This document shows positions 15,828 to 24,298 of a DNA stretch of 64,000 nt, piece by piece (the stretch's first letter is position 1; each line of letters starts with the position of its first letter). The stretch covers positions 806,001 to 870,000 of the forward strand of contig NZ_FNGF01000002.1 in NCBI RefSeq assembly GCF_900102815.1, written 5' to 3'. The stretch comes from Glycomyces sambucus. Lineage in GTDB: Bacteria; Actinomycetota; Actinomycetes; Mycobacteriales; Micromonosporaceae. The position numbers and the translations under genes were made by a program. The notes under the pieces were generated by a model. The model saw only the letters and a list, made by a program, of their open reading frames with translations, searched no databases and was not told where the DNA came from.

Positions 15828-16730
15828 GTGCGGCCACGCGACCGGATCTGGGCCGCGGCGTTCGTGGCCCTGTGGAGCTCGGGGTTCATCGGCGCCGAGC
15901 TCGCGACGCGGTACGCCCCGGCGCTGACGGTGCTCAACTGGCGGTTCCTGCTGCTCGCGGGGCCCGCGCTGGCGTGGCTCGCGACGCGGCGGCGGCGCTG
16001 GAGCGCGCGGGACGTCGGCGTCCACGTCGTGGTGGGCCTGCTGGGCCAGGCCGGGTACCTGTACGGCGTGGTCGCGGCCAGCGGGCTGGGGGTGGACCCG
16101 GGCACATCGGCGCTCATCGCGGCGCTGCAACCGGTGGTGACCGCCGCGGCGGCGTTCGCCGTCCTCGGCGAGCCGGTCCGGGCGGGGCAGCTCGGTGGCA
16201 TGGCGGTCGGCTTCGCGGGTGTCGCCCTCGTGGTCTCGGCCGACTTCTCGGGCGGCGGGGCGCCGCTGTGGGCGTACGCGCTGCCGCTGGGGGCGATGCT
16301 GAGCCTGGTCGCGGCCACGGTCTTCGAGCGGCGCGGCGGGCGGACCTCGCTGGGGCCGGTCGACGCGCTCGCGGTCCAGTTCCTGACGACCGCGGTGGTG
16401 TTCGCCGGGGTGTCGGCGCCGCTGGGCGCGTTCGCGCCGCCGGCCTCGGCGGGGTTCTGGGGCGCGGTCGCGGGCGTGACCGTCCTGGCCGGGATCGGCG
16501 GCTACGGCGCGTACTGGACGGTGGTGCGACGCAGCGGCCCCACGACGGCCGCGACCCTGCTGTACCTGACGCCGGGCACGACGATGCTGTGGGCGTGGGC
16601 GATGTTCGGCACCGCGCCGACGCTGCTCACGTGGGTCGGTCTGGCGGTGACACTGGCCGGCGTGGTGCTGAGCATCCGGGCCCGCCCGAGGCGGGAGGCC
16701 GAGGTTCCCGAGCCCGCGCCGGTCCGCTGA
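15828..16730 (+). CDS. EamA/DMT-family transporter
   Basis: A 300-residue inner-membrane protein with ten predicted helices in two EamA repeats. FVALWSSGFIGAELATRYAP opens the first and AALQPVVTAAAAFAVLGEPV is the usual end of repeat one. Family members export amino acids, metabolites or drugs; the substrate is not evident. GTG 15828 is chosen because TTGGAGG directly precedes it; the TTG inside that site is not a start. Regulation by the divergent TetR-type protein is likely. Confidence 0.85.
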   Translation: MRPRDRIWAAAFVALWSSGFIGAELATRYAPALTVLNWRFLLLAGPALAWLATRRRRWSARDVGVHVVVGLLGQAGYLYGVVAASGLGVDPGTSALIAALQPVVTAAAAFAVLGEPVRAGQLGGMAVGFAGVALVVSADFSGGGAPLWAYALPLGAMLSLVAATVFERRGGRTSLGPVDALAVQFLTTAVVFAGVSAPLGAFAPPASAGFWGAVAGVTVLAGIGGYGAYWTVVRRSGPTTAATLLYLTPGTTMLWAWAMFGTAPTLLTWVGLAVTLAGVVLSIRARPRREAEVPEPAPVR

Positions 16731-16844
16731 GCGCCGGCCGGCTTCGTTCGGCACCGGTCGCGCGGCGCGGGCGTGAAGCGAACGGCAGGCCGCTCGCGAT
16801 CGAGATGACGGTCATGGGTCGGACCGCTCGGGCGTGTAGCGGAC

Positions 16845-16874
16845 CGGCCGCGCGGACACAGGTCCGCGCGGCCG
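16845..16874. terminator. Hairpin between convergent EamA gene and small gene
   Basis: Perfect 13-bp stem CGGCCGCGCGGAC / GTCCGCGCGGCCG with loop ACAG, directly before the stop of the minus-strand gene. It is likely bidirectional. Confidence 0.7.
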
Positions 16875-16875
16875 C

Positions 16876-17274
16876 TCAGACCTCCTGGCCGGGCCGCGGG
16901 TACGCGCGGTCGGCGATCCGGTTGAGGTGGTCCACGAAGTACCGCACCTGCTCCGCCCAGCGGTCGAGGTCCGGCGCCGGGCCCGCCAGCGCGGCGGTGA
17001 CCTTGTCGACGTGGACGACCAGGTCGAACACGTGCAGGCAGTCGGCCGCCGCGACGGAGTCGAACAGGCGCTCGCGCACGCGCTGGCCCGCGCCGCGGGC
17101 CAGCATGATCCCCTCCTCGGGTCCGGGCGCGTTCAGCACCGCGCCGAGCTGCTCGTTCGCGGTGACCGAGACGAGCGACGCGAGGACCCGCGACCGCTCC
17201 GAGTCGATCTCCCAGTCGGGCAGTGGGGACACCAGGTCGACCCACTCGGGGCCGGCGCCGAACTCCTCGTCCAT
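16876..17274 (-). CDS. Hypothetical 132-residue protein
   Basis: An acidic soluble protein beginning MDEEFGAGPEWVDLVSPLPDWE, predicted mostly helical, with no signal peptide, membrane segment or motif I recognise. The codon pattern (G/C at third positions) supports coding. It lies upstream of, and in line with, nothing obvious: the next gene on the strand begins beyond a convergent terminator. The function is unknown. Confidence 0.55.
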   Translation of the reverse strand: MDEEFGAGPEWVDLVSPLPDWEIDSERSRVLASLVSVTANEQLGAVLNAPGPEEGIMLARGAGQRVRERLFDSVAAADCLHVFDLVVHVDKVTAALAGPAPDLDRWAEQVRYFVDHLNRIADRAYPRPGQEV

Positions 17275-17355
17275 GCCCTCATCGTCGCAGCAACCGGCGC
17301 GGTGACGCAGCTCGTTGGCACACGCGGCCGGGGTTCTCGCAGGGGGCGCCCTGCT

Positions 17356-18207
17356 TCACGCCGCCGCGGGCTCGTCCGGGATCCCGGCGACCACGGTCTT
17401 GGCTTCTTCCTCGCTGAGTTCGATGCCGAAGACCTCGGCGAGGACGGCGGCGTACCGGTCGTCGGCGATCTCGCGCTCGGAGCGGACGCCGTCCGGGCCG
17501 GTCTCGGTCAGCGTGCGGCCGACGAGGCGGCGCTCGACCTCGGGGCCGCGCTTGACCACGATGGGGCGCTGGACGAACGGCGAGGTGGGGCTGGTCGAGG
17601 TGCTCTCGTTCGCGACCGCCACGTCCACGGGGTAGGTGGCGTCCCCGATGAGCGTGTACATCGTCCGCCACTCGCCCTCGCGCCGCTCCTGGAGGCGCCG
17701 GTCGCCGTCCGCGGCGGGCTCGGTGACCCGGTAGGTCCAGGCGCCCTGGCGGTACTCCCCGGCGCGGTCGACCGGGACGGGCTCGCCCGGTCCGGAGCCG
17801 TAGCCGGCGTCGCCGAGCCAGGTCCGGCCGTCGAGTTCGGCGAGCACGACGAGGTGCGAGCGGGGCCGGGGGTTGACGAGGGGGTCGCCGGTGCGCATGA
17901 GGCGGCGGCGCACGGGGATGCCGATGCGTTCGAGGGCGGCGGCGAAGAGGACGTTCATCTCGAAGCAGTAGCCGCCGCGGGTGCTGCGGACGATCTTGCG
18001 CGCGACGTCGTCGAGGGCGGCGCTGGGGCCGCGCCCGAGGATGACGCTGAGGTTCTCGAAGGGCACGTTCGCCACGTGGTGGCGCTGGAGGGCGCGGAAC
18101 GTCGCGAGGTCGGGGCGGAGCGGTCCGCGGTAGCCGATCCGCTCGGCGTACGCGTCCACGTCGAAGTCGCCGGTGCCCCAGGCGTCGGCGGGTGTCTCGT
18201 CGTTCAT
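17356..18207 (-). CDS. nat: Arylamine N-acetyltransferase
   Basis: A 283-residue cytosolic enzyme that moves acetyl groups from acetyl-CoA to arylamines or related acceptors. The Cys-His-Asp triad is visible in order: RGGYCFEMN, RSHLVVLAE and WLGDAGYG. NVPFENLSV and the length also fit the family. ATG 18207 has GAGGAAG; the frame is open further upstream without a better start. In actinomycetes relatives act in xenobiotic detoxification or amide formation in secondary metabolism; no biosynthetic genes are adjacent, so detoxification is more likely. Confidence 0.9.
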   Translation of the reverse strand: MNDETPADAWGTGDFDVDAYAERIGYRGPLRPDLATFRALQRHHVANVPFENLSVILGRGPSAALDDVARKIVRSTRGGYCFEMNVLFAAALERIGIPVRRRLMRTGDPLVNPRPRSHLVVLAELDGRTWLGDAGYGSGPGEPVPVDRAGEYRQGAWTYRVTEPAADGDRRLQERREGEWRTMYTLIGDATYPVDVAVANESTSTSPTSPFVQRPIVVKRGPEVERRLVGRTLTETGPDGVRSEREIADDRYAAVLAEVFGIELSEEEAKTVVAGIPDEPAAA

Positions 18208-18380
18208 GTCGCTTCCTCGGGGTCGGCGGTCGTTGACCGGGCCAACGCTATCGGCGCGGGGGCCTGCTGCCATCGGACCAGCGACGGAGAGGGCCTAGGC
18301 GGCTGGTCCTAGGACCCGCGACCGAACCGGGGAATCGGGAAGCCTGCGCTGCGTCACGTACGCCGCGTGCCCGGTCGTCG

Positions 18381-18412
18381 CGGTCCGCGCGGCCGACTGG
18401 CCGCGCGGACCG
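18381..18412 (-). terminator. Hairpin downstream of the DUF7144 gene
   Basis: Perfect 14-bp stem CGGTCCGCGCGGCC / GGCCGCGCGGACCG with loop GACT, 25 bases beyond the stop at 18438. Confidence 0.7.
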
Positions 18413-18437
18413 CTCCCGGGGTCGCTCGGGACGTGCG

Positions 18438-19010
18438 TCATGCCTGGTCGGACGGCCGCCGCTCGGTGCGGGCGGCGGGGTCGGTCGGCATGGCCGGGGC
18501 CGCCTCGTCCTGGCGGTCGTACATGGTCCGGCCGGGATTGGCGAACGGCTCGCCCGGTTGGGTGTCCTTAGCCTGCCAGTCCGGTGCCTCGGCGGCGCGG
18601 TAGCCGTCGTACTCGGACTCGGCCGCGGTGCTGGACGCGGCCAGCGCCCAGATGACGAACACGTCGATCGCGATGACCATCATCGCCCAGAAGGGCTGGT
18701 AGGGCATCCAGAAGAACTGGGCCGTGGCCGACAGGACCGCGAGCAGGATGCCGGTCCAGCGGGCCCAGGCCCGCCCGGTGAAGATGAACGCACCGGTCAC
18801 GGCCGCCAGGGCGCCGATGATCAGGTGGGTCCAGCCCCACTGGGTGAGGTCGAACTGGAGGACGTAGTTCGGCGTGGTCACGAAGACCTCGTCCTCGGCG
18901 ATCGCGGCGATGCCGAGGATCACCTGCCAGACGCCGACCATGACCATCAGGCACGCGGCGAACGTCGTGCCTCCGGCCGCCCAAGACGCGCGCCTTTCAC
19001 TCTGCACCAT
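18438..19010 (-). CDS. DUF7144-like four-helix membrane protein
   Basis: A 190-residue protein with four membrane helices (GGTTFAACLMVMVGVWQVIL; WTHLIIGALAAVTGAFIF; WTGILLAVLSATAQFFWMPY; MMVIAIDVFVIWAL) and a charged cytoplasmic tail. The pattern matches a common actinobacterial family of unknown function. ATG 19010 (MVQSE) has GAAGGGG eight bases before it and is preferred to the longer frame. The gene stands alone. Confidence 0.7.
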   Translation of the reverse strand: MVQSERRASWAAGGTTFAACLMVMVGVWQVILGIAAIAEDEVFVTTPNYVLQFDLTQWGWTHLIIGALAAVTGAFIFTGRAWARWTGILLAVLSATAQFFWMPYQPFWAMMVIAIDVFVIWALAASSTAAESEYDGYRAAEAPDWQAKDTQPGEPFANPGRTMYDRQDEAAPAMPTDPAARTERRPSDQA

Positions 19011-19242
19011 CGTCGTACCCCTTCCCACCTGGGTGAAGCGTTCTCACAATTCACGGTAGTCACGGAACGGGGCATTCACCGGAAATATCCAGAAATATTG
19101 GTTATGCGGGCCAGTGCGGTCCGGGTGCGGCGAACAGTCCGGTGCCGCGGCACTGATTCCCGCCCTGATTTCCCGGAACCGCGGCCCCGGTGCGGGCACG
19201 TGGGCTAGACCTGCATGCAGGACGACGAGCGAGGAGTGGGCG

Positions 19243-19896
19243 ATGCGAGCCGATATCAGGGCCATGCGATACCTGGTCATGTCCGGATCGGGCCGCCAGG
19301 GCTCCTTCAACCGGCGCCTCGCCGCCCGTGCGGCCGGCATCGTCGAGGCCCGCGGCGGCGTGGTCGACCGCGCCTCGATCACCGACTTCGCGGTCCCGGT
19401 CTACGACGGCGACTGCGAGACCTCCGAAGGCGTCCCGATCGGCGCCGAGGCGTTCCGCGCGCGGCTCGACGCCGCCGACGCCCTCGTGCTCGCGTCCCCC
19501 GAGTACAACGCCTCGCTGCCCGGCTCGGTGAAGAACCTGATCGACTGGGTCTCGCGCACCGACCCGCACCCGTTCCACCAGCTCCAGGTCCTCCTCATGT
19601 CCGCCTCGCCCTCGATGGCGGGCGGCAACCGCGGCCTGTGGGCGCTGCGCATCCCGTTCGAGCACTTGGGAGCCCGCGTCTACCCCGACATGTTCTCCCT
19701 CGCCCAGGCTCACCGCGCCTTCGACCCCGACGGCGACCTCGTGGACGCCCAGCTCGCGGGCCGCCTGGAGGACAACATCGCCGGCTTCATGGCCCTCGCC
19801 GAGGCCAGCGTCCACTATCCGTGCGCCAAGCACGCCTGGGTCGAATACCTGGGCGAACGCCCCGACCCCGCCCTCGACCGCGTCCAGCAGGTCTGA
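19243..19896 (+). CDS. NADPH-dependent FMN reductase-like flavoprotein
   Basis: A 217-residue flavodoxin-fold protein. The FMN phosphate loop is MSGSGRQGSFNRRLA and the second FMN loop SPEYNASLPGSVKNLIDWVSR is near the family consensus. Members reduce FMN, quinones, azo dyes or chromate. The start at ATG 19243 is set by GAGGAGTGG; the open frame begins earlier at 19114. The C-terminal tail (VHYPCAKHAWVEYLGE) is longer than usual. No operon partner is evident. Confidence 0.85.
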   Translation: MRADIRAMRYLVMSGSGRQGSFNRRLAARAAGIVEARGGVVDRASITDFAVPVYDGDCETSEGVPIGAEAFRARLDAADALVLASPEYNASLPGSVKNLIDWVSRTDPHPFHQLQVLLMSASPSMAGGNRGLWALRIPFEHLGARVYPDMFSLAQAHRAFDPDGDLVDAQLAGRLEDNIAGFMALAEASVHYPCAKHAWVEYLGERPDPALDRVQQV

Positions 19897-19925
19897 CGGG
19901 CCCGCGTGCCGCCGGGCGGCACGAC

Positions 19926-20005
19926 ACTAGGCTCAGGGCCATGGGCGCGGCACGCCGCGCACTTGGACGAGGTGCTCGAAGCCCTGGGCCGCAAGCGGAT
20001 CGACG
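19926..20005 (+). pseudogene. Possible gene remnant with an orphan -10 box
   Basis: TAGGCT (19926-19933 region) stands seven bases before ATG 19941, as in leaderless genes nearby. A neighbouring frame reads HLDEVLEALGRKRIDGLF, which looks protein-like, but the frame soon runs into the antisense of the lipoprotein gene. This may be the 5' stump of a lost gene. Confidence 0.3.
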
Positions 20006-20007
20006 GG

Positions 20008-20496
20008 TTATTCGGCGCGCAGGTACGTCGAGTCGTAGCCGCCGGAGCTCCAGGCGAGCGTGTCGCCGTCGGGCTGGATGGTCACCTCGGCGGTGAACTC
20101 GAGGTCCTCGCCGGTCTCCTCGGAGTCGGGCGCGGGCGCGAAGTCGATCGTGAACTCGGTGTCGGACACGGCGACCGCGGTGCCCTCCCAGTAGTCCACT
20201 ATGGTGCCCTCGGTCGTGTACCTCGCGTACCCGTCGGCGTCGACGGTGACCGTCGAGGCTTCCGGCGGCTCGGCGTCGAGGTCCCAGACGCCCTCCAGGT
20301 CGCCCACGCCTTCGACCGCGGACTCGGACTCCTCGGGAGCGGAGGTCTCCTCCGCGGCGCTGGTGGTCGCGACGGCGGTGGTGCCCTCGTCGGTGTCGTC
20401 CGAGGGCTCGGCGTTGCAGGCGCCCAGCGCGAGGGCCGCGGCGAGCGCGCCCGCGGTCGCGGCGAACGTCCGTACGTGGCGTAGGTGTATATCCAT
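20008..20496 (-). CDS. Putative lipoprotein
   Basis: A 162-residue exported lipoprotein. The signal peptide ends in the lipobox LALGAC, followed by a Ser/Thr/Glu-rich linker and a beta-rich domain (EGVWDLDAEPPEASTVTVD onward) ending TYLRAE. ATG 20496 lies six bases after a TACAAT -10 box (20508-20503) with no Shine-Dalgarno site, so leaderless. I do not recognise the domain; it is lipocalin-like in size. The membrane protein gene upstream ends 27 bases before it and may be linked. Confidence 0.7.
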   Translation of the reverse strand: MDIHLRHVRTFAATAGALAAALALGACNAEPSDDTDEGTTAVATTSAAEETSAPEESESAVEGVGDLEGVWDLDAEPPEASTVTVDADGYARYTTEGTIVDYWEGTAVAVSDTEFTIDFAPAPDSEETGEDLEFTAEVTIQPDGDTLAWSSGGYDSTYLRAE

Positions 20497-20522
20497 GCCC
20501 GGATTGTACCCAGGCGCGGCGA

Positions 20523-21062
20523 CTATTCCACCTCGCGCGAGCGCCAGGTGCCCGCCACGGTGACGATCAGGCCGATCGCGAAGAGCGCCATGGCGACCGC
20601 GAAGAGCATCACCTCGTCCTGCCCCTGCACGCCCGCGCCGACGAACGCGAGCCAGCCCAGGCCGAGCACGCCGTGGGCCACGCGGGCGGACCGGTCGAGC
20701 CAGATCGCGGCGGCGCAGGCCGCGGCCATGATCGCGGTCATGACGATGAGGCCGGTCCACAGGGACGGCGTCTGATAACTGCTCAGCGCCGCATTGGCGA
20801 AGTCGTCGAGGCACATCGCGATGGCCGTCACGGTCGCACCCACGCGGGCGGCAGCCGACGCGAGGCCGCGCAGCCGCCAGGCGGCCAGCGCGTACGCGAT
20901 GGCGCACAACGGGACCCAGAAGACCAGGGGCACGTGCACTTGGTCGGAGAACGCCGCGACCGATCGGGCGGCGGCGTACAGCGCCGCGAAGCCCAGCAGC
21001 CAGGCGAGGGCGCGGATCACTTGGCGCGCATCGAAGGCGCTTCGAATCTCACTCATGGTCAC
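20523..21062 (-). CDS. Hypothetical six-helix membrane protein
   Basis: A 179-residue protein with about six hydrophobic helices and short loops; the start is MTMSEIRSAFDARQVIRALAW. There is no recognisable family motif. ATG 21056 is an alternative start. It is upstream of the lipoprotein gene on the same strand, but that gene has its own promoter inside the 27-base gap region. Confidence 0.6.
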   Translation of the reverse strand: MTMSEIRSAFDARQVIRALAWLLGFAALYAAARSVAAFSDQVHVPLVFWVPLCAIAYALAAWRLRGLASAAARVGATVTAIAMCLDDFANAALSSYQTPSLWTGLIVMTAIMAAACAAAIWLDRSARVAHGVLGLGWLAFVGAGVQGQDEVMLFAVAMALFAIGLIVTVAGTWRSREVE

Positions 21063-21186
21063 AGTCTGCGGACGAGATGCAAGTGCCGCAGCGCGGATCG
21101 GGGCCGAAACTGTCGGTGTCCCACAGTCCGCCGGGCGCTCTGTCCCGGTTCGGGTCCTGAATTTTCTCGGATTCGTCCAAACGGAC

Positions 21187-22197
21187 TCAGCGGGCCCGGG
21201 TGCTGCGCCGCAGGACGAGTTCGGTGGCGAGTTCGATCCGGTGGCGCGGGAGGGTGCGGCCGGCGGCGAGGTCCACGAGCATGGCGGCGGCGGTGGCGGC
21301 CATGTCGTGGAGGGGCTGGCGGATCGTGGTCAGGGGCGGGATCATCCACTGCGCCTTGGGGAGGTCGTCGAAGCCGACGACGCTGAGGTCGTCGGGGATG
21401 CGCACGCCCAGTTCGGCGGCGGCGTGGTAGACGCCGAGGGCGGTGCCGTCGTTGCACGCGAACACCGCGGTCGGCGGGTCGGGGAGGGCGAGGAGTTCGC
21501 GGGTGAAGCGCACGCCGTCCTCGATCTGGAAGTCGCCGATGCGCACGAGGCCGGGGTCGGCCGGGACGCCGGCGAGGTCCATGGCGGCGCGGTAGCCGTC
21601 GAGGCGGGCGCGGCCGGCGAGCACGCGCTCGGGGCCGGTGATGACGGCGATGCGGCGGTGCCCGAGGCCGAGGAGGTGCCGGGTGGCTTCGAGGCCGCCG
21701 TTCCAGTTGCTCGCGCCGACGGAGGGGTCCTCGTGGGCGGGCTCGCCGGTCGGGTCGACGGCGACGACGGGGATGTCCCTGGAGCGCAGGCGGTCGCGCT
21801 GGTCCTCGGTGAAGCCGCAGAAGACGGGGACGACGCCGGTGGGGCGGCGGGCGAGGACGTCCTCGACCCAGCCGCGCCCGGGGACGTGGCTGCCGCCGAA
21901 CTCGGAGACGGTGACGCCGAGGTTGTGCACGCGGGCGACGGCGTTGACGCCGTTGATGATCTCGACCGGGTAGAGCCCGCGGATCTCGTGGAAGACGAGT
22001 TCGATGAGCGGCGCGGGCCGGGTGGCGCGCTTCTGGCGGCGGTAGCCGTGGCGCTTGATGAGCGCCTCGATCTCGCGGCGGGTCTCGGGGGCGACGTCGA
22101 GGCGGCCGTTGACGACCTTGGAGACGGTGGCGACCGAGACGCCGGCCCGGTCGGCGAGCTGCGCGATGGTCAGGGGCTCGGGGGCGTCGGCGGTCAC
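21187..22197 (-). CDS. LacI-family regulator of the xylan cluster
   Basis: A 336-residue repressor. The DNA-binding head is TIAQLADRAGVSVATVSKVVNG and the ligand domain ends SVVGFDDLPKAQWMIPPLTTI. GTG 22197 sits six bases after a TAGAAT -10 box (22209-22204) and has no Shine-Dalgarno, so it is probably leaderless. It is divergent from the GH62-CBM13-GH43-GH10 cluster. The palindrome CGAAAGTTTCG, the type bound by xylan/xylose-responsive LacI proteins of streptomycetes, lies between, so xylo-oligosaccharide-responsive repression is likely. Confidence 0.85.
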   Translation of the reverse strand: MTADAPEPLTIAQLADRAGVSVATVSKVVNGRLDVAPETRREIEALIKRHGYRRQKRATRPAPLIELVFHEIRGLYPVEIINGVNAVARVHNLGVTVSEFGGSHVPGRGWVEDVLARRPTGVVPVFCGFTEDQRDRLRSRDIPVVAVDPTGEPAHEDPSVGASNWNGGLEATRHLLGLGHRRIAVITGPERVLAGRARLDGYRAAMDLAGVPADPGLVRIGDFQIEDGVRFTRELLALPDPPTAVFACNDGTALGVYHAAAELGVRIPDDLSVVGFDDLPKAQWMIPPLTTIRQPLHDMAATAAAMLVDLAAGRTLPRHRIELATELVLRRSTRAR

Positions 22198-22273
22198 CGC
22201 GTCATTCTAGCGCCGCGGGACCCCGCCTCAGATATTCACGGGTCTCACTTCCATCCCTCCTGCACCGCTGGTG

Positions 22274-22287
22274 TGTTAGCGCGAACA
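22274..22287. promoter_or_regulatory. LacI-type operator, variant of the sugar-ABC operator
   Basis: TGTTAGCGCGAACA is palindromic with one mismatched pair and matches 12 of 14 bases of the TGTTACCGGGAACA sites at 52366 and 55331. It lies upstream of the -35 box of the xylan cluster. Confidence 0.6.
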
Positions 22288-22305
22288 ATCGGGTGGCCGA
22301 ACCCC

Positions 22306-22334
22306 TTGACTCGATATCGACGTCTATCTATAGT
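22306..22334 (+). promoter_or_regulatory. Promoter of the xylan cluster
   Basis: TTGACT (22306-22311), 17-base spacer containing the palindrome TCGATATCGA, TATAGT (22329-22334). The predicted start is near 22341, about 120 bases before the GH62 start codon. Confidence 0.7.
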
Positions 22335-22363
22335 TCCATATATCTTATTTTCGGGACTGGCAT

Positions 22364-22374
22364 CGAAAGTTTCG
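22364..22374. promoter_or_regulatory. CGAAAGTTTCG operator of the xylan cluster
   Basis: A perfect palindrome CGAAA-G-TTTCG just downstream of the predicted transcription start, of the form described for xylanolytic LacI-family repressors in Streptomyces. Confidence 0.75.
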
Positions 22375-22461
22375 AAATCCTCGTAGCGCTGACCATTTGA
22401 CCGCATCCGCGGGGTTGTGAACGATAACCAGCGCGACCCCGCCCCGACCGAGAGCACGCAC

Positions 22462-23550
22462 ATGACACGGATCCGAGCGAAGACGCTCCTCGCGGCCGTC
22501 GCAATCGCGACCGCCGCGGCCTTGACCACCACCACCTCCGGCTACAGCGCCGACGCCCAGACGGACGACGAGGTCGCCGCCGCCGCGCTCCCCACGACGT
22601 ACCAGTGGGAGTCGACCGGGCCCCTCATCGGCCCCAAGCCGAACAGCGGCCACAACGTCGTCTCCGTCAAGGACCCCACCGTGGTCCAGGACGCGAGCGG
22701 CAAGTGGCACGTCTTCATGACCACCGCCAACACCGCCGGGGCGTGGAGCCTGGCGTACACCAGCTTCACCGACTGGAGCCAGGCCGGCTCCGCGCCGCAC
22801 ACGTTCCTGGACACGAACCCGAACATCGGCACCCGGTACGCCGCCGCTCCGCACGTGTTCTACTTCGCGCCGCAGAACCTGTGGTACCTCGTCTACCAGA
22901 CCGGGCTGCCGTCGTACTCGACCACGTCGAACATCAACGACCCCATGAGCTGGTCGGCGCCGCGCAACTTCCAGAGCTCGATGCCGCAGATCGTGCGGGA
23001 CAACATCGGCAACGGCCACTGGCTCGACTACTGGGTGATCTGCGACGCGACCAACTGCTACCTGTTCTCGGCCGACGACAACGGCCACGTCTACCGCGCC
23101 GAGACCACCGTCGCGAACTTCCCGAACGGGTTCACGAACACGCAGATCGTCCTGCAGGACACCAAGAACAACCTGTTCGAGGGCGGCGCGGTCTACAACA
23201 TCGACGGCACCGGCGACTACCTGCTGCTGTGGGAGTCCATCGGCTCCAACGGCGCCCGGTACTACCGGACCTACACCGCCGACACGCTCCGCAGCACCTG
23301 GCAGCCGCAGGCGACGAGCCAGTCCGCGCCGTTCGCCGGGGCGTCGAACGTGACGTTCCCCAGTGGACGCTGGACGACCGACATCAGCCACGGCGAACTG
23401 CTCCGGTCGGGCCGCGACCAGACCATGACCATCGACACCGACGACCTCCGCATGCTCTACCAGGGGCGCGACCCGAACTCCGGCGGCGACTACTCGCAGC
23501 TGCCGTACCGGCTCGCCCTGCTCACCCTCGAAGGAGGCACCTCGTGCTGA
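22462..23550 (+). CDS. Secreted GH62 alpha-L-arabinofuranosidase
   Basis: A 362-residue exported enzyme that removes arabinose side chains from arabinoxylan. After a signal peptide (MTRIRAKTLLAAVAIATAAAL..., ending before about residue 35) the five-bladed propeller carries the GH62 residues: Asp in VSVKDPTVV (base), Asp in DYWVICDATNCYLF, and Glu in LFEGGAVY (acid). It ends GGTSC. ATG 22462 is preferred; GTG 22417 in the same frame is possible. It is first in the xylan operon, with the CBM13 gene 44 bases downstream. Confidence 0.9.
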   Translation: MTRIRAKTLLAAVAIATAAALTTTTSGYSADAQTDDEVAAAALPTTYQWESTGPLIGPKPNSGHNVVSVKDPTVVQDASGKWHVFMTTANTAGAWSLAYTSFTDWSQAGSAPHTFLDTNPNIGTRYAAAPHVFYFAPQNLWYLVYQTGLPSYSTTSNINDPMSWSAPRNFQSSMPQIVRDNIGNGHWLDYWVICDATNCYLFSADDNGHVYRAETTVANFPNGFTNTQIVLQDTKNNLFEGGAVYNIDGTGDYLLLWESIGSNGARYYRTYTADTLRSTWQPQATSQSAPFAGASNVTFPSGRWTTDISHGELLRSGRDQTMTIDTDDLRMLYQGRDPNSGGDYSQLPYRLALLTLEGGTSC

Positions 23551-23594
23551 CCCCGCCGAACCCCCCGTCCCCCGAACCCGTCCAGGAGCACGCC

Positions 23595-24215
23595 ATGACC
23601 GCGACCGCACCCGACCTGTCCGTCCTCTCCCGCTGGGCGCGCGGTCTCGCGGCCCTCGCGATCGCGGCCCTGGTGGCCACGGCCGCACTCGTCTCGTTCC
23701 AGGCCGACCGGGCCGACGCGCAGCCGCCGAACACCAGCGACTGGTACACGGTCGTCTCGCGCCACTCCGGGCTCGCCATGGACATCCAGGGCGCCTCCAC
23801 CGCGACCGGCGCGATCCTCACCCAGTACACCAACGTCCAGGGCACGAACCAGCAGTTCCGGTTCATCGACTCGGGCAACGGCTACTACCGCATCCAGGTG
23901 CGGCACACGGGCCAGGTGCTCGACGTCTGGAACTTCTCCACCGCCGACGGCGCCACGATCGCCCAGTACACGAACCTGAACGGCACCAACCAGCAGTGGC
24001 AGGTGAACCGCAACTCCGCCGGCTACTACTCGTTCATCAACCGCAACTCCGGCAAGGCGATCGACGTCTACAACTGGTCGACCGCCACCGGCGCCCCGCT
24101 GCGCCAGTGGACCTCCACGGGTGCGAACAACCAGCAGTTCTCGCTGGTCCCGGTGGGCTCGACCTGCGGCGCCGACACGGTCCTGGCCGACATCCAGGCC
24201 GCCTCGGCCGACTGA
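23595..24215 (+). CDS. Secreted stand-alone ricin-type lectin (CBM13)
   Basis: A 206-residue exported protein: signal peptide or anchor (about 17-43), then one beta-trefoil with three repeats, each with a QxW/QxF-type element (TNQQFRFID, TNQQWQVN, NNQQFSLVP) and an Asp-containing sugar pocket (MDIQ, LDVW, IDVY). CBM13 modules bind xylan and are usually fused to GH62 or GH10 enzymes; here the module is encoded separately between them. A short Cys-containing tail (GSTCGADTVLADIQ) follows and looks like the start of a lost domain. GGAG precedes ATG 23595. Confidence 0.8.
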   Translation: MTATAPDLSVLSRWARGLAALAIAALVATAALVSFQADRADAQPPNTSDWYTVVSRHSGLAMDIQGASTATGAILTQYTNVQGTNQQFRFIDSGNGYYRIQVRHTGQVLDVWNFSTADGATIAQYTNLNGTNQQWQVNRNSAGYYSFINRNSGKAIDVYNWSTATGAPLRQWTSTGANNQQFSLVPVGSTCGADTVLADIQAASAD

Positions 24216-24298
24216 CCCTCCCCCAGGGGCGGCCGGCCCGCCCGGCCGCCCCACCCCTCGGACTCCGAAACGGCCCTCACCTGATGAAGGAGCACCAC

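Noticed and set aside
17356..18207. Arylamine N-acetyltransferase as amide synthase of a natural-product cluster
   Set aside because: No polyketide, peptide synthetase or AHBA genes are nearby.
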